From UBA10649 sp965278945 (GTDB lineage: Bacteria; Actinomycetota; Actinomycetes; S36-B12): DNA of 64,000 nt. Within the stretch, counting starts at the first letter, position 1, and the number at the start of each line of letters is the position of its first letter. The position numbers and the translations under genes are program-made. The notes under the pieces are model-generated. The model was not told the DNA's origin. It saw only the letters and a program-made list of their open reading frames with translations, and made no database searches. The stretch lies in NCBI GenBank assembly GCA_965278945.1, contig OZ257128.1:2976001-3040000 (forward strand), in the 5' to 3' direction. Of this stretch, positions 9,587 to 17,865 are shown one piece after another.

Positions 9587-10228
9587 GTGACGCGAGCCGA
9601 GGCAACCGATGCCGAGCTGCTCGCTGCGCACGTATCGGGAGATCCCTACGCCTTCGGCGAGCTCGTGTCCCGGCACCGCGACCGCCTGTGGAGCGTGGCC
9701 CTGCGCACCACGTCGGATCCCGAGGAGGCCTCCGACGCTCTCCAGGACGCGCTGATCTCCGCCTTCCGCCGGGCCGATCAGTTCCGCGGGGACTCCGCGG
9801 TCACGACCTGGCTGCACCGGATCGTCGTCAACGCGAGCCTGGATCGCCTGCGCAGGAAGGCGGTCAGGCGCACCCTGCCCCTTCCTGACGACAACGAGAA
9901 CACTCCCGGCGCGACGGTGGCCGACCCCCTGGACGCCATCGATCGCCGGGAGACCCAGATCGTGGTCACCGCCGCCCTGGCCGAGCTTCCGCCTGACCAG
10001 CGGGAGGCCGTGCTCCTCGTGGACGTCGAGGGCTGGTCGGTGGAGGAGGCGGCGGCGATGCTCGGCTGTCCGGCCGGAACGGTCAAGAGCCGCTGCTTTC
10101 GCGGCCGCGCGAAGCTGGCCAAACGTCTGGCCCACCTGCGGAACCCGGACCTGACCGAGCCCGTCACACGATCTGACGGCACAATCCCGACGACCCCCAC
10201 GGATGGAGGTGAGTTCCCCCATGCCTGA
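9587..10228 (+). CDS. sigM: ECF RNA polymerase sigma factor, SigM type
   Basis: 213 residues from GTG 9587, 17 bases after the pseudokinase stop; upstream in-frame codons overlap that gene and were not used. Region 2 runs from GELVSRHRDRLWSVA through WLHRIVVNASLDRLRR, binding core RNA polymerase and the -10 element. Region 4 is LPPDQREAVLLVDVEGWS to PAGTVKSRCFRGRAKL, a helix-turn-helix for the -35 element. The position between murJ and trxB is that of mycobacterial sigM. The 3' end overlaps the putative anti-sigma gene by eight bases, typical of a sigma/anti-sigma pair. Confidence 0.92.
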   Translation: MTRAEATDAELLAAHVSGDPYAFGELVSRHRDRLWSVALRTTSDPEEASDALQDALISAFRRADQFRGDSAVTTWLHRIVVNASLDRLRRKAVRRTLPLPDDNENTPGATVADPLDAIDRRETQIVVTAALAELPPDQREAVLLVDVEGWSVEEAAAMLGCPAGTVKSRCFRGRAKLAKRLAHLRNPDLTEPVTRSDGTIPTTPTDGGEFPHA

Positions 10229-11138
10229 CGACACGCCCGATGACACGCCCGACGAGCTGTTCGACGAGTCTGCGTTCGACGACATCCGCGCACTGCTGGG
10301 CGAACTCGCCTTCCTCGACCCCGGCGCTGCTCCGGCAGCCGACCCGATGCCCGACGAGGTGTGGTCGCGACTGACCGGGGCACTGGGAGCCGAGGCGGCC
10401 GAGCGGGCGGCGGGAGACCACGAGAATGTGGTCGTCCTCACACCCACCAACCGCCCCTCGCGCGGCATGCGCTGGGCAGGTGGCCTGGTCGCTGCATCCG
10501 TGGCCATCGTCGCGGTCGGCCTCGCGGTGAACACCGTGCGCGGCGGCTCATCCGATCAGGTCACCGTCGCGGGCGGAGCCGCCATGACCACGGCCCCGGC
10601 CGCCAAGGCCGAGGACCGGGTCGCTGAACTCGCGGCGACCCCACAGGCGCTGGAGCAGGCCGCCTCCGACCAGCCTGTCGCCGCCTCCGCGCCCGAGGTG
10701 GTTCCGGCCGCGCGAATGGTGCTGGCCAGCAACACCAACTACCTTCCCAACGAGCTGCAAGGTCAGGTCGTGTCGCTGGTCAAGAACGCCGGCTTCAAGA
10801 CGGCCAAGGAGGCCATGGACAAGGTGGTCCCGATGTCGTCCATGCCCGTCGACGACGGGTTCACCGCCTCGTGGGAGGCGCTGCGCGCCTGCCTGACCTG
10901 GCTGACCCAGTCCGCGGACTCGCAGGCTCTCATCGTCGATCGGGCCACCTACGCCGGGCACGACGCCGGCGTGATCGTGGCGCCGGCCATCGTCCCCGAC
11001 GCCGATCCGACGACGCCGTCGCCGACCGTCACTCTCGACACTCGCTACGGCGCCTTCGACGTCTGGGTAGTCAACCCGGACTGCAAGGAAGTCAAGAAGA
11101 ACCTCGACGACTTCCCCCTGTACGAGTGGAAGCCCTAG
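10221..11138 (+). CDS. Putative membrane anti-sigma factor of SigM
   Basis: 305 residues from ATG 10221, chosen because GGAGGTGAG lies eight bases upstream; an in-frame ATG at 10203 lacks such a site. The N-terminal 80 residues are acidic and cytoplasmic, one transmembrane helix spans about residues 84–105 (WAGGLVAASVAIVAVGLA), and the rest is extracytoplasmic. It overlaps the sigma gene and occupies the place of Rv3912/RsmA in Mycobacterium. I see no zinc-binding HxxxCxxC motif, so it would be a non-ZAS anti-sigma factor. Function is inferred mainly from gene order and topology. Confidence 0.78.
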   Translation: MPDDTPDDTPDELFDESAFDDIRALLGELAFLDPGAAPAADPMPDEVWSRLTGALGAEAAERAAGDHENVVVLTPTNRPSRGMRWAGGLVAASVAIVAVGLAVNTVRGGSSDQVTVAGGAAMTTAPAAKAEDRVAELAATPQALEQAASDQPVAASAPEVVPAARMVLASNTNYLPNELQGQVVSLVKNAGFKTAKEAMDKVVPMSSMPVDDGFTASWEALRACLTWLTQSADSQALIVDRATYAGHDAGVIVAPAIVPDADPTTPSPTVTLDTRYGAFDVWVVNPDCKEVKKNLDDFPLYEWKP

Positions 11139-11152
11139 CCGCGACTGATCGC

Positions 11153-11179
11153 GGGAATGCTGTGGCCCCTAGGATCGTT
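11153..11179 (+). promoter_or_regulatory. Sigma-R/SigH-type promoter for trxB–trxA
   Basis: GGGAAT at 11153–11158 is followed after exactly 18 bases by GTT at 11177–11179. This matches the GGAAT-N18-GTT consensus of Streptomyces sigma-R and its mycobacterial relative SigH, both known to drive trxBA on thiol oxidation. It lies in the anti-sigma/trxB gap with a predicted 5' leader of about 75 bases before the trxB GTG. The immediately upstream SigM-type factor recognises a related promoter and cannot be excluded. Confidence 0.6.
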
Positions 11180-11261
11180 TCACACAGCGACTGATACCCC
11201 CGGCGGTATGAGTTACCCATCGGCCCACGAGGCCGACGGGGCAATGGAGAGGGGTCTTCGC

Positions 11262-12194
11262 GTGAGCGACGTCCGCAATGTGATCATCATCGGCTCGGGT
11301 CCGGCCGGCTACACGGCCGCCGTCTACGCCGCGCGCGCCCAGTTGAATCCGCTGCTCTTCGAGGGCTCGGTGACGGCGGGCGGCGCGTTGATGAACACGA
11401 CCGAGGTCGAGAACTTCCCCGGGTTCACCGACGGCATCATGGGCCCGCAGTTGATGGAGCAGATGCGCGCGCAGGCCGTGCGGTTCGGCGCCGAGATCAT
11501 CACCGACGACGTGGTCAGCGTCGACCTGTCCGGGAAGATCAAGACCGTCGTCGACGGTGCCGGCACCACGCACCAGGCGCACGCGGTGATCCTCGCGATG
11601 GGCTCGGCCTACCGCGAGCTCGGACTGCCGAACGAGAAGCGCCTATCCGGACACGGAGTGTCCTGGTGCGCCACGTGCGACGGCTTCTTCTTCCGCGACC
11701 AGGACATTGCCGTCGTCGGCGGTGGCGACTCGGCACTGGAGGAAGCGACCTTCCTCACGCGCTTCGCCAAGACGGTCACGCTCGTGCACCGTCGCGACAC
11801 CCTGCGCGCCAGCAAGATCATGCAGGAGCGCGCGTTCGCCAACGACAAGCTCAAGTTCGCCTGGAACAGCGCGGTCGAGGATGTCCTCGGCGATCCCAAG
11901 GTCACCGGAGTGGTCCTGCGCGACACGCAGACCGGGGCCGCGACCGACCTGCCCGTGACCGGACTGTTCGTCGCCATCGGTCACGATCCGCGCTCGGAGC
12001 TGGTTCGCGATCAGGTCACCCTCGACGACGAGGGCTACGTGATCGTCGAGCACGGGTCGACCCGAACCTCGCTGGAGGGCGTGTTCGCCTGCGGCGATCT
12101 GGTCGACCACACGTATCGACAGGCGATCACGGCCGCCGGCTCGGGCTGTGCGGCAGCGCTTGACGCCGAGCGATTCCTCGCCGCGAGCGAGTAA
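11262..12194 (+). CDS. trxB: Thioredoxin-disulfide reductase
   Basis: 310 residues from GTG 11262, with GGAGAGGGG about eight bases upstream; an open extension further 5' covers the promoter and was rejected. This NADPH-dependent flavoenzyme keeps thioredoxin reduced. The FAD site is GSGPAG (11–16), the redox-active disulfide is CATC (136–139, within SWCATCDG) and the NADPH site is VGGGDSA (152–158). Downstream trxA is 53 bases away, so both are probably expressed from the sigma-R-like promoter. A small hairpin (GAGGGC/GCCCTC, 12208–12228) sits between them and could tune readthrough. Confidence 0.96.
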   Translation: MSDVRNVIIIGSGPAGYTAAVYAARAQLNPLLFEGSVTAGGALMNTTEVENFPGFTDGIMGPQLMEQMRAQAVRFGAEIITDDVVSVDLSGKIKTVVDGAGTTHQAHAVILAMGSAYRELGLPNEKRLSGHGVSWCATCDGFFFRDQDIAVVGGGDSALEEATFLTRFAKTVTLVHRRDTLRASKIMQERAFANDKLKFAWNSAVEDVLGDPKVTGVVLRDTQTGAATDLPVTGLFVAIGHDPRSELVRDQVTLDDEGYVIVEHGSTRTSLEGVFACGDLVDHTYRQAITAAGSGCAAALDAERFLAASE

Positions 12195-12247
12195 CCTAAA
12201 CCCACCCGAGGGCGCTAATTCGGCCCTCACAACCCAGGAGAAGTGCC

Positions 12248-12568
12248 ATGGGAGCAACAAAGAAGGTCACCGACGCCAGCTGGGCCGTTGACGTCCTGCA
12301 GAGCGACAAGCCCGTCATCGTCGACTTCTGGGCCGAATGGTGCGGACCGTGCAAGATGATCGCCCCCATCCTGGAAGAGATCGCCAGCCAGAACGACGGC
12401 ATCGTGATCGCCAAGTTGAACGTCGACGAGAACCCGCAGACCGCCGCGTCTTACGGCATCACGTCGATCCCCACGATGAACGTCTACAAGGGCGGCGAGA
12501 TCGTGAAGACGATCATCGGTGCAAAGCCCAAGGCAGCACTGCTGGCGGACCTGGCTCCGTACCTGTAG
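12248..12568 (+). CDS. trxA: Thioredoxin
   Basis: 106 residues, ATG start with AGGAGA six bases upstream. Small cytoplasmic dithiol-disulfide oxidoreductase, reduced by the adjacent TrxB. The active site WCGPC is at residues 31–35 and the cis-proline loop reads SIPTM. Full length for the family, with no signal peptide. It corresponds to mycobacterial trxC, which also precedes cwlM. Confidence 0.96.
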   Translation: MGATKKVTDASWAVDVLQSDKPVIVDFWAEWCGPCKMIAPILEEIASQNDGIVIAKLNVDENPQTAASYGITSIPTMNVYKGGEIVKTIIGAKPKAALLADLAPYL

Positions 12569-12584
12569 TGGAGTCACCGTCATA

Positions 12585-13616
12585 GTGCGCCGTGGAGACA
12601 CGGGAGCGGCCGTAGCCGAGGTTCGAGCACGACTGGCGCACCTGGGCCTGTGCCCAGACGTCGGTGCCGATGTCTTCGACGACGAACTAGATCAGGCGGT
12701 CCGCACCTTCCAGCAGGACCGCGGCATCACCGTCGACGGCATCGTCGGTCCGCAGACCTTCCGCCGACTCGAGGAAGCGCGCTGGCAGCTCGGCGATCGC
12801 GTGCTGTCGTACGTGCCCGGTCATCTGATGGCCGGTGACGACGTCACCGAACTGCAGCGACGCCTTACCCAGCTCGGCTTCGCCACCGGCCGCCAGGACG
12901 GACTGTTCGGACCCCAGACCGACGTGGCATTGCGCGAGTTCCAGGCGGGCGTGGGCGTTGGCGCGGACGGGACGTGCGGCCCCGATACGTTCCGAGCCTT
13001 CGACCGTCTGGTGCGGACGGTGTCCGGTGGCAGCGCGAGCGCACTTCGCGAGCATGTGACTCTCATCGGTCTGCAGACCGGCGTCGCGCACAAGGTTGTC
13101 GTCATCGATCCCGGGGCGGGGATCGGCGCGGACCTGTGCCACGCGATCGCCGTGCGGGTCGAGGGTCGACTCGCCGCGCTGGGCACCCAGGTGCTGCTGA
13201 CCCGAGCCGCTGGTCCTGGCACCGCACTGTCCGACGACGCGCGCGCGCAGTTCGCCAACGACACCGACGCCGATCTCGTGCTGTCTCTCAACATCGACTC
13301 GATGACCAGTCCGCTACCCAATGGCCTTGTCACCTTCTACTTCGGCGACCCGCGAGGCGGGGTGTACTCACCGGCAGGTCGAATCCTGGCCGGCCTCGTC
13401 CAGGAGGAGGTGCACTCGCGCACCGACCTGCTCGACTGCCATACCCACCCGCGCAGCTGGGACCTCCTGCGCTTGACGCGGATGCCCGCAGTGCGGGTGG
13501 AACTGGGCTACTTGTCCAACGAGGCGGACGCCCGACGGCTGGCCAGCCCGGTCTTCCAGGACGTGGTGGCCGAGGGGCTGGCGGCGGCCGTCACGCGGTT
13601 CTGCGCTCCTCGCTAG
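12585..13616 (+). CDS. cwlM: CwlM-like regulator: two peptidoglycan-binding domains plus degenerate amidase-3 domain
   Basis: 343 residues from GTG 12585, 16 bases after trxA; the open frame upstream overlaps trxA. No signal peptide, so cytoplasmic. Residues about 5–65 and 80–145 are two peptidoglycan-binding-1 repeats (DGIVGPQTFRRL, DGLFGPQTDVAL). Residues about 165–340 are an N-acetylmuramoyl-L-alanine amidase fold whose zinc ligands are lost: the usual DPGHGG is DPGAGI and the usual SIHxN is SLNID, while the catalytic-Glu region (VELGYLSN) persists. In Mycobacterium, CwlM is a PknB-phosphorylated activator of MurA rather than a hydrolase, and this protein fits that role. Confidence 0.9.
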   Translation: MRRGDTGAAVAEVRARLAHLGLCPDVGADVFDDELDQAVRTFQQDRGITVDGIVGPQTFRRLEEARWQLGDRVLSYVPGHLMAGDDVTELQRRLTQLGFATGRQDGLFGPQTDVALREFQAGVGVGADGTCGPDTFRAFDRLVRTVSGGSASALREHVTLIGLQTGVAHKVVVIDPGAGIGADLCHAIAVRVEGRLAALGTQVLLTRAAGPGTALSDDARAQFANDTDADLVLSLNIDSMTSPLPNGLVTFYFGDPRGGVYSPAGRILAGLVQEEVHSRTDLLDCHTHPRSWDLLRLTRMPAVRVELGYLSNEADARRLASPVFQDVVAEGLAAAVTRFCAPR

Positions 13617-13750
13617 ACGTCGGCACCCGCCGACGGCCGGGCATACCCGGCCGGAGCCGAGTGCGGCCACACGAGGCGAACGACGAAGCCAAGGAGTAGC
13701 CCGAGGCCGACCAGGCCGACCAGGCCGACCACCCTCAGTGCACGTCGCAT
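13613..13750 (-). CDS. Small single-helix membrane protein (45 aa)
   Basis: ATG at 13750 is preceded by GAGGAG eight bases upstream on the minus strand. The product starts MRRALRVVGLVGLVGL and has a single hydrophobic helix (about residues 7–28) and a short polar tail. The helix is encoded partly by a DNA repeat (GACCAGGCC units, about 13705–13730). The stop overlaps the convergent cwlM by four bases. A CGGCCGGG/CCCGGCCG stem (13634–13653) within it may also terminate cwlM transcription. No family recognised; the ribosome-binding site is the main support. Confidence 0.5.
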   Translation of the reverse strand: MRRALRVVGLVGLVGLGLLLGFVVRLVWPHSAPAGYARPSAGADV

Positions 13751-13842
13751 GTCGAACACTCCTCGCGTTGGGCCTATCGTAGGTCGGCACGAGTCCCATC
13801 CGGGCTCGTACCGACCACATAGACACAAGGCTTGGAGGGAAG

Positions 13843-15135
13843 ATGACGGGCTCACGGCTCGACCCATGGGTGGACTCATACGCTAGCCGGGCACACAACA
13901 TGCGAGCGTCCGAGATCCGCGCCCTCTTCGCCGTCGCCTCTCGTCCCGAGGTCGTCTCCCTCGCCGGCGGCATGCCCTACGTGCAGGCCCTTCCCGTCGA
14001 GATGCTCGCGAGCACAGCGCAGCGGTTGCTGTACGAGCGCGGGCCGCAGGCCCTCCAGTACGGATCCGGGCAGGGCGACGTCACCCTTCGTGAGCAGATC
14101 CTCGAGGTCATGAGCGAGGTCGGCGTCGTCGCGCACCCCGACGACATCGTCGTCACCACGGGATCGCAGATGGCCCTCGACCTGGCCACCCGGGTGTTCT
14201 GCAATCCGGGCGACGTCGTCCTCGTCGAGGCTCCGTCGTATGTTGGCGCCCTCGGTGTCTTCCGCGCGTACGAATGCGAGGTCATCCACGTCGCGATGGA
14301 CGACGAGGGGCTCGTGCCGACCGCGCTCGCCGAGGCGATCACGGCTGTGCGCGCCGCCGGCAAGCGCGTGAAACTGATCTACACGATCCCGAGCTTCCAC
14401 AATCCCGCCGGCGTGACACAGGGTCCGGCCAGGAGAGCGGAGATCCTCACGATCGCGCAGCGCGAGGGCATCGCGATCCTCGAGGACGACCCGTACGGGC
14501 TGCTGGGATTCGAGGGTGAGCCGCCGCGGGCCATCCGCGCTGATGACCCCGATGGCGTCATCTACCTGGGTTCGTTCTCCAAGACGATCGCGTCGGGACT
14601 GCGCGTGGGCTGGGCCGTCGCGCCGCACGGCGTGCGCGACAAGCTCGTCCTGGCTAACGAGGCCGCGGTCCTGTGCCCGTCCAACTACACCCAGCTGACG
14701 ATCTCGGAGTACCTGGCCACCCAGCCATGGCGCGAGCAGATCAAGACCTTCCAGGAGGTCTACCGCGAGCGACGCGATGCGCTGCTCGACTCCCTGCAGG
14801 CGATGATGCCCGAGGGCACTCGGTGGACGATTCCGGCCGGCGGCTTCTACTCGTGGGTGACCTTGCCGCACGGGCTCGATGCCACGGCGATGCTGCCGCG
14901 CGCCGTCGCGAACCTGGTCGCCTACGTGCCGGGCACCGGCTTCTATGTCGACGGGCAGGGGCGGCAGAACATGCGCCTGTCGTATTGCTATCCCGAGCCC
15001 GAGCGCATTCGCGAAGGCGTCCGGCGATTGGCAGCGGTCATCGAGAGCGAGCTGGAACTGGCCGAGACCTTCGGCACCTCGCATGCACTCAATCGGGTCA
15101 CCGGCTCTTCGGTTCCCGCACCCGACCTGCAGTAG
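13843..15135 (+). CDS. PLP-dependent aminotransferase (class I/II, 2-aminoadipate/LysN-like)
   Basis: 430 residues, ATG start with GGAGGGA just upstream. Fold-type I pyridoxal phosphate aminotransferase: the N-terminal SLAGGMPY, the cofactor-binding region TTGSQMALDL, the DDPYGLL loop and the Schiff-base lysine in SFSKT (K247) are present. No winged-helix DNA-binding domain precedes it, so it is a stand-alone enzyme rather than a MocR regulator. The substrate is probably an amino acid such as 2-aminoadipate or a branched/aromatic one, but this cannot be read from sequence. Nine bases separate it from ddl. Confidence 0.9.
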   Translation: MTGSRLDPWVDSYASRAHNMRASEIRALFAVASRPEVVSLAGGMPYVQALPVEMLASTAQRLLYERGPQALQYGSGQGDVTLREQILEVMSEVGVVAHPDDIVVTTGSQMALDLATRVFCNPGDVVLVEAPSYVGALGVFRAYECEVIHVAMDDEGLVPTALAEAITAVRAAGKRVKLIYTIPSFHNPAGVTQGPARRAEILTIAQREGIAILEDDPYGLLGFEGEPPRAIRADDPDGVIYLGSFSKTIASGLRVGWAVAPHGVRDKLVLANEAAVLCPSNYTQLTISEYLATQPWREQIKTFQEVYRERRDALLDSLQAMMPEGTRWTIPAGGFYSWVTLPHGLDATAMLPRAVANLVAYVPGTGFYVDGQGRQNMRLSYCYPEPERIREGVRRLAAVIESELELAETFGTSHALNRVTGSSVPAPDLQ

Positions 15136-15144
15136 GAGATCTCG

Positions 15145-16101
15145 ATGCACGTGCTGGTCCTGTCCGGTGGCCTGTCCGCCGAACGAGACGTGTCCTTACG
15201 CTCGGGCCGGAGGGTGGCCGAGGCGTTGCGCACCGATCGACCCGACTGGGAAGTAGGCGAGCAGGACGTCGACGCGGGGCTGCTCGCGCGACTTCGTGAC
15301 CACCGGCCCGACTGCATCGTTCCACTGCTGCACGGTGCTGCGGGCGAGGATGGTGCGCTTCGAAATGTGTTGGAGTCATTGAGGATTCCGTTCGTCGGTG
15401 CTTCTGCTGCGGCAAGTCGGCTGGCGTTCGACAAGCCAGTGGCCAAGACGCTCGCCGAGAGTGCGGGAATCGATACGCCAGCGTGCGTGGCGATGCCGCA
15501 GTCCACTTTTCGTGAGCTCGGTGCGGCTGCAGTGCTCGATGCAGTCGTCGACAGACTCGGGTTGCCCTTGGTCGTGAAGCCGACGAAGGGCGGGTCGTCG
15601 CTGGGCACGTCGATCGTCCACGACGCCGCTGAGCTGCCCGCCGCGATGGTCGGTGCCTTCGCGTACGCCGACGTGGTTCTCATGGAGAGATACGTCGCCG
15701 GGACCGAGGTGTCGATCGGCGTCTTCCAGCGCGACGGCGACCTGCTGGCCCTGTCTGCCGTCGAGATCGTTCCCGAGGGTGCGCTGTACGACTACGCGGC
15801 GCGCTACACCGCCGGCACGACCGAGTTCTTCTGCCCGGCTCGGCTCCCCGATGACCAGGCGTTGGCCGCGCAGTCGATGGCGCTCAACGTTCACCTGCTG
15901 CTCGGGCTGCAGGACTGGTCGCGAACCGATCTCATCATCGACGCCGACGGCCGCCCGTGGTTCCTTGAGGTGAACGTCGCGCCCGGCATGACCGAGACCT
16001 CGTTGTTCCCCCAGGCCCTCGCCGCTGCCGGTCTTGGGCTCGGCGAGCTGACGGCCACCCTCGCCGAGGACTCCGTCAGCCGCGAAGCAGCGCGTCAGTA
16101 A
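15145..16101 (+). CDS. ddl: D-alanine–D-alanine ligase family protein
   Basis: 318 residues, ATG start. ATP-grasp ligase that would make D-Ala-D-Ala for peptidoglycan stem peptides. Visible elements: the N-terminal LSGGLSAERDVSLRSG, the ATP-grasp core VVKPTKGGSSLGTS, MERYVAGTEVSIGV, and the C-terminal metal-binding FLEVNVAPGMTETS where the family has E-x-NT-x-PG. Slightly short for the family (usually 310–370). A second ddl elsewhere is possible, since actinobacteria usually carry one in the murein precursor region. It overlaps convergent parB by 26 bases at the 3' ends. Confidence 0.88.
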   Translation: MHVLVLSGGLSAERDVSLRSGRRVAEALRTDRPDWEVGEQDVDAGLLARLRDHRPDCIVPLLHGAAGEDGALRNVLESLRIPFVGASAAASRLAFDKPVAKTLAESAGIDTPACVAMPQSTFRELGAAAVLDAVVDRLGLPLVVKPTKGGSSLGTSIVHDAAELPAAMVGAFAYADVVLMERYVAGTEVSIGVFQRDGDLLALSAVEIVPEGALYDYAARYTAGTTEFFCPARLPDDQALAAQSMALNVHLLLGLQDWSRTDLIIDADGRPWFLEVNVAPGMTETSLFPQALAAAGLGLGELTATLAEDSVSREAARQ

Positions 16102-16999
16102 CGCGACGCAGGTCCTCGATGTCGGCGCATTCGATGATCAGCCGTCCGCGGGAGGTACGCGTCGCGAATCCGTCGATGCCCACTCGCGTGTCGACCTGCT
16201 GAGCCAGTCGTTCGGTCAGCTCGCCCACGACGTCTGTGATCGCCGGGTCGCGCGGGGCCTTGGACCGCGAGCGGGTCGACTGCTTGCGCCTGCGGCCGTC
16301 CGCGTCGCCGACGATGATGATCTCCTCGACAGCACGGACGCTGAGTCCCTCGGCGACGATGCGCGTGGCGAGTGCGTCCATCGCCGCCGGATCGTCGAGG
16401 GACAGCAGCGCACGCGCATGCCCGGCGCTAAGAACCCCTGCAGCCACTCGCTTCTGCACGTCTGGTGGTAGTCGGAGCAACCTCAAGGTATTGGTGACCT
16501 GCGGGCGTGAGCGACCCACGCGTCGGGCCAGTTCGTCCTGAGTGCACCCGAAGTCGGACAGCAGTTGCTGGTACGCCGCGGCCTCCTCGAGTGCATTGAG
16601 GTCGGCGCGATGCAGGTTCTCCAGGAGCGCATCGCGAAGCATCGCGTCGTCGTCGGTGTCACGGATGATCGCGGGAATCGCCACAAGGCCCGCCTCGCGA
16701 CTGGCCCGAAGGCGCCGCTCCCCGGCGATCAGCTCGTACTGCCCTGGGCCGACCTGGCGAACGATCACCGGCTGGAGCAGGCCGATCTCGCGGATCGAGA
16801 ACACCAGCTCCGACAAGGCGTCCTCGTCGAAGATGGCTCGCGGCTGCCGGGGATTGGGCACGATCTGGCCGATCGGCAGTTCCGCGTAGACCGCTCCGGG
16901 AGCGATCGGCGCTGCCGGGGCCGGGGCATCCACGTCGGCGGCCGAGGGGATCAGTGCCCCAAGACCGCGGCCCAGGCCACGCTTCGTCGCTGCCGTCAT
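16076..16999 (-). CDS. parB: Chromosome partitioning protein ParB
   Basis: 307 residues. CTP-dependent DNA clamp that loads at parS and spreads to organise the origin. The N-terminal RGLGRGLGALIP interacts with ParA. The CTP-binding motifs are GERRLRA (93–99) and ENLHR (127–131); a helix-turn-helix for parS follows (TQDELARRVGRSRPQVTNTL), then a C-terminal dimerisation domain. It lies 41 bases downstream of parA. Two parS-like sites are at 17889–17904 and 18625–18640. Confidence 0.96.
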   Translation of the reverse strand: MTAATKRGLGRGLGALIPSAADVDAPAPAAPIAPGAVYAELPIGQIVPNPRQPRAIFDEDALSELVFSIREIGLLQPVIVRQVGPGQYELIAGERRLRASREAGLVAIPAIIRDTDDDAMLRDALLENLHRADLNALEEAAAYQQLLSDFGCTQDELARRVGRSRPQVTNTLRLLRLPPDVQKRVAAGVLSAGHARALLSLDDPAAMDALATRIVAEGLSVRAVEEIIIVGDADGRRRKQSTRSRSKAPRDPAITDVVGELTERLAQQVDTRVGIDGFATRTSRGRLIIECADIEDLRRVTDALLRG

Positions 17000-17040
17000 G
17001 TCACTCCGATCGGGGGAAAACTCGTAACGTTATGTACCAT

Positions 17041-17865
17041 TTAGTGCGATATGTCTGTGGAAAACTCTGTGGAAACAGCGGAAAGTCCGAGCGCGACGAA
17101 CTGCGCCGCCGCCTCGCGATAGGCGATGGCACCCGACGATGACGGGTCGTATGTCATGACCGTCTGCCCATACGAGGGCGCCTCGGACAGGCGCACAGAA
17201 CGGGGGATGACGGTGTCGAGCACCTGCGCGCCAAAATGTGTGCGCACCTCGTCGGCAACCTGCGAGGCGAGCCGGGTTCGCCCGTCGTACATCGTCAGCA
17301 GGATCGCGCTGACGGCCAGTTCGGGGTTCAGGTGCGTGCGCACCATGTCGATGGTCCGAAGAAGCTGCGACAGGCCCTCCAGGGCGTAGTACTCGCACTG
17401 GATCGGCAGCAGCAGTTCACGGGCGGCAACCAGGCCGTTCAGGGTGAGCAGGCCCAGGCTTGGCGGACAGTCCAAGATGACGAAGTCGGGGCGATCTGGG
17501 CCACCGTCGCCCAGATAGGCCTCGATCGCCCGCGCCAGCCGGTACTCGCGAGCCACCTGAGCGACCAGCTCGATCTCCGCGCCCGCGAGGTCGATGGTCG
17601 CCGGGACCGCCCACAGGTTGGGCACGTCCGGGCACTGGCGCACGACATCGGCGACCGAGGACTCCCCCATCAGCACTTCGTAGACGCCGGGGGTGCCCTC
17701 GCGATGGTCGACGCCCAGAGCCGTCGATGCGTTGCCCTGCGGGTCAAGATCGATCAGCAGCACCCGGTGGCCGCCCTGGGCGATCGCGGCAGCCATGTTC
17801 ACGCTGCTCGTTGTCTTGCCGACGCCGCCCTTCTGGTTGGCGACGGTGATGATGCGCGCGCTCAC
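17041..17865 (-). CDS. parA: Chromosome partitioning ATPase ParA
   Basis: 274 residues from GTG 17865, which overlaps the upstream small ORF's stop as GTGA; a TTG three codons upstream (17874) is the only other option because an in-frame stop lies at 17893–17895. Deviant Walker A KGGVGKTT is at residues 12–19, with the DLDPQGNAS and VILDCPPSLG segments. With ParB it segregates replicated origins. Mycobacterial and streptomycete ParA have a long N-terminal extension that includes the parS-encoded VSRET; here that extension is absent from the ParA frame and appears as a separate reading frame. Confidence 0.94.
   Translation of the reverse strand: MSARIITVANQKGGVGKTTSSVNMAAAIAQGGHRVLLIDLDPQGNASTALGVDHREGTPGVYEVLMGESSVADVVRQCPDVPNLWAVPATIDLAGAEIELVAQVAREYRLARAIEAYLGDGGPDRPDFVILDCPPSLGLLTLNGLVAARELLLPIQCEYYALEGLSQLLRTIDMVRTHLNPELAVSAILLTMYDGRTRLASQVADEVRTHFGAQVLDTVIPRSVRLSEAPSYGQTVMTYDPSSSGAIAYREAAAQFVALGLSAVSTEFSTDISH

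Noticed and set aside
9095..10534. 479-residue minus-strand frame opposite sigM and anti-sigma gene
   Set aside because: Antisense low-complexity product; the plus-strand genes have conserved domains and good start sites.
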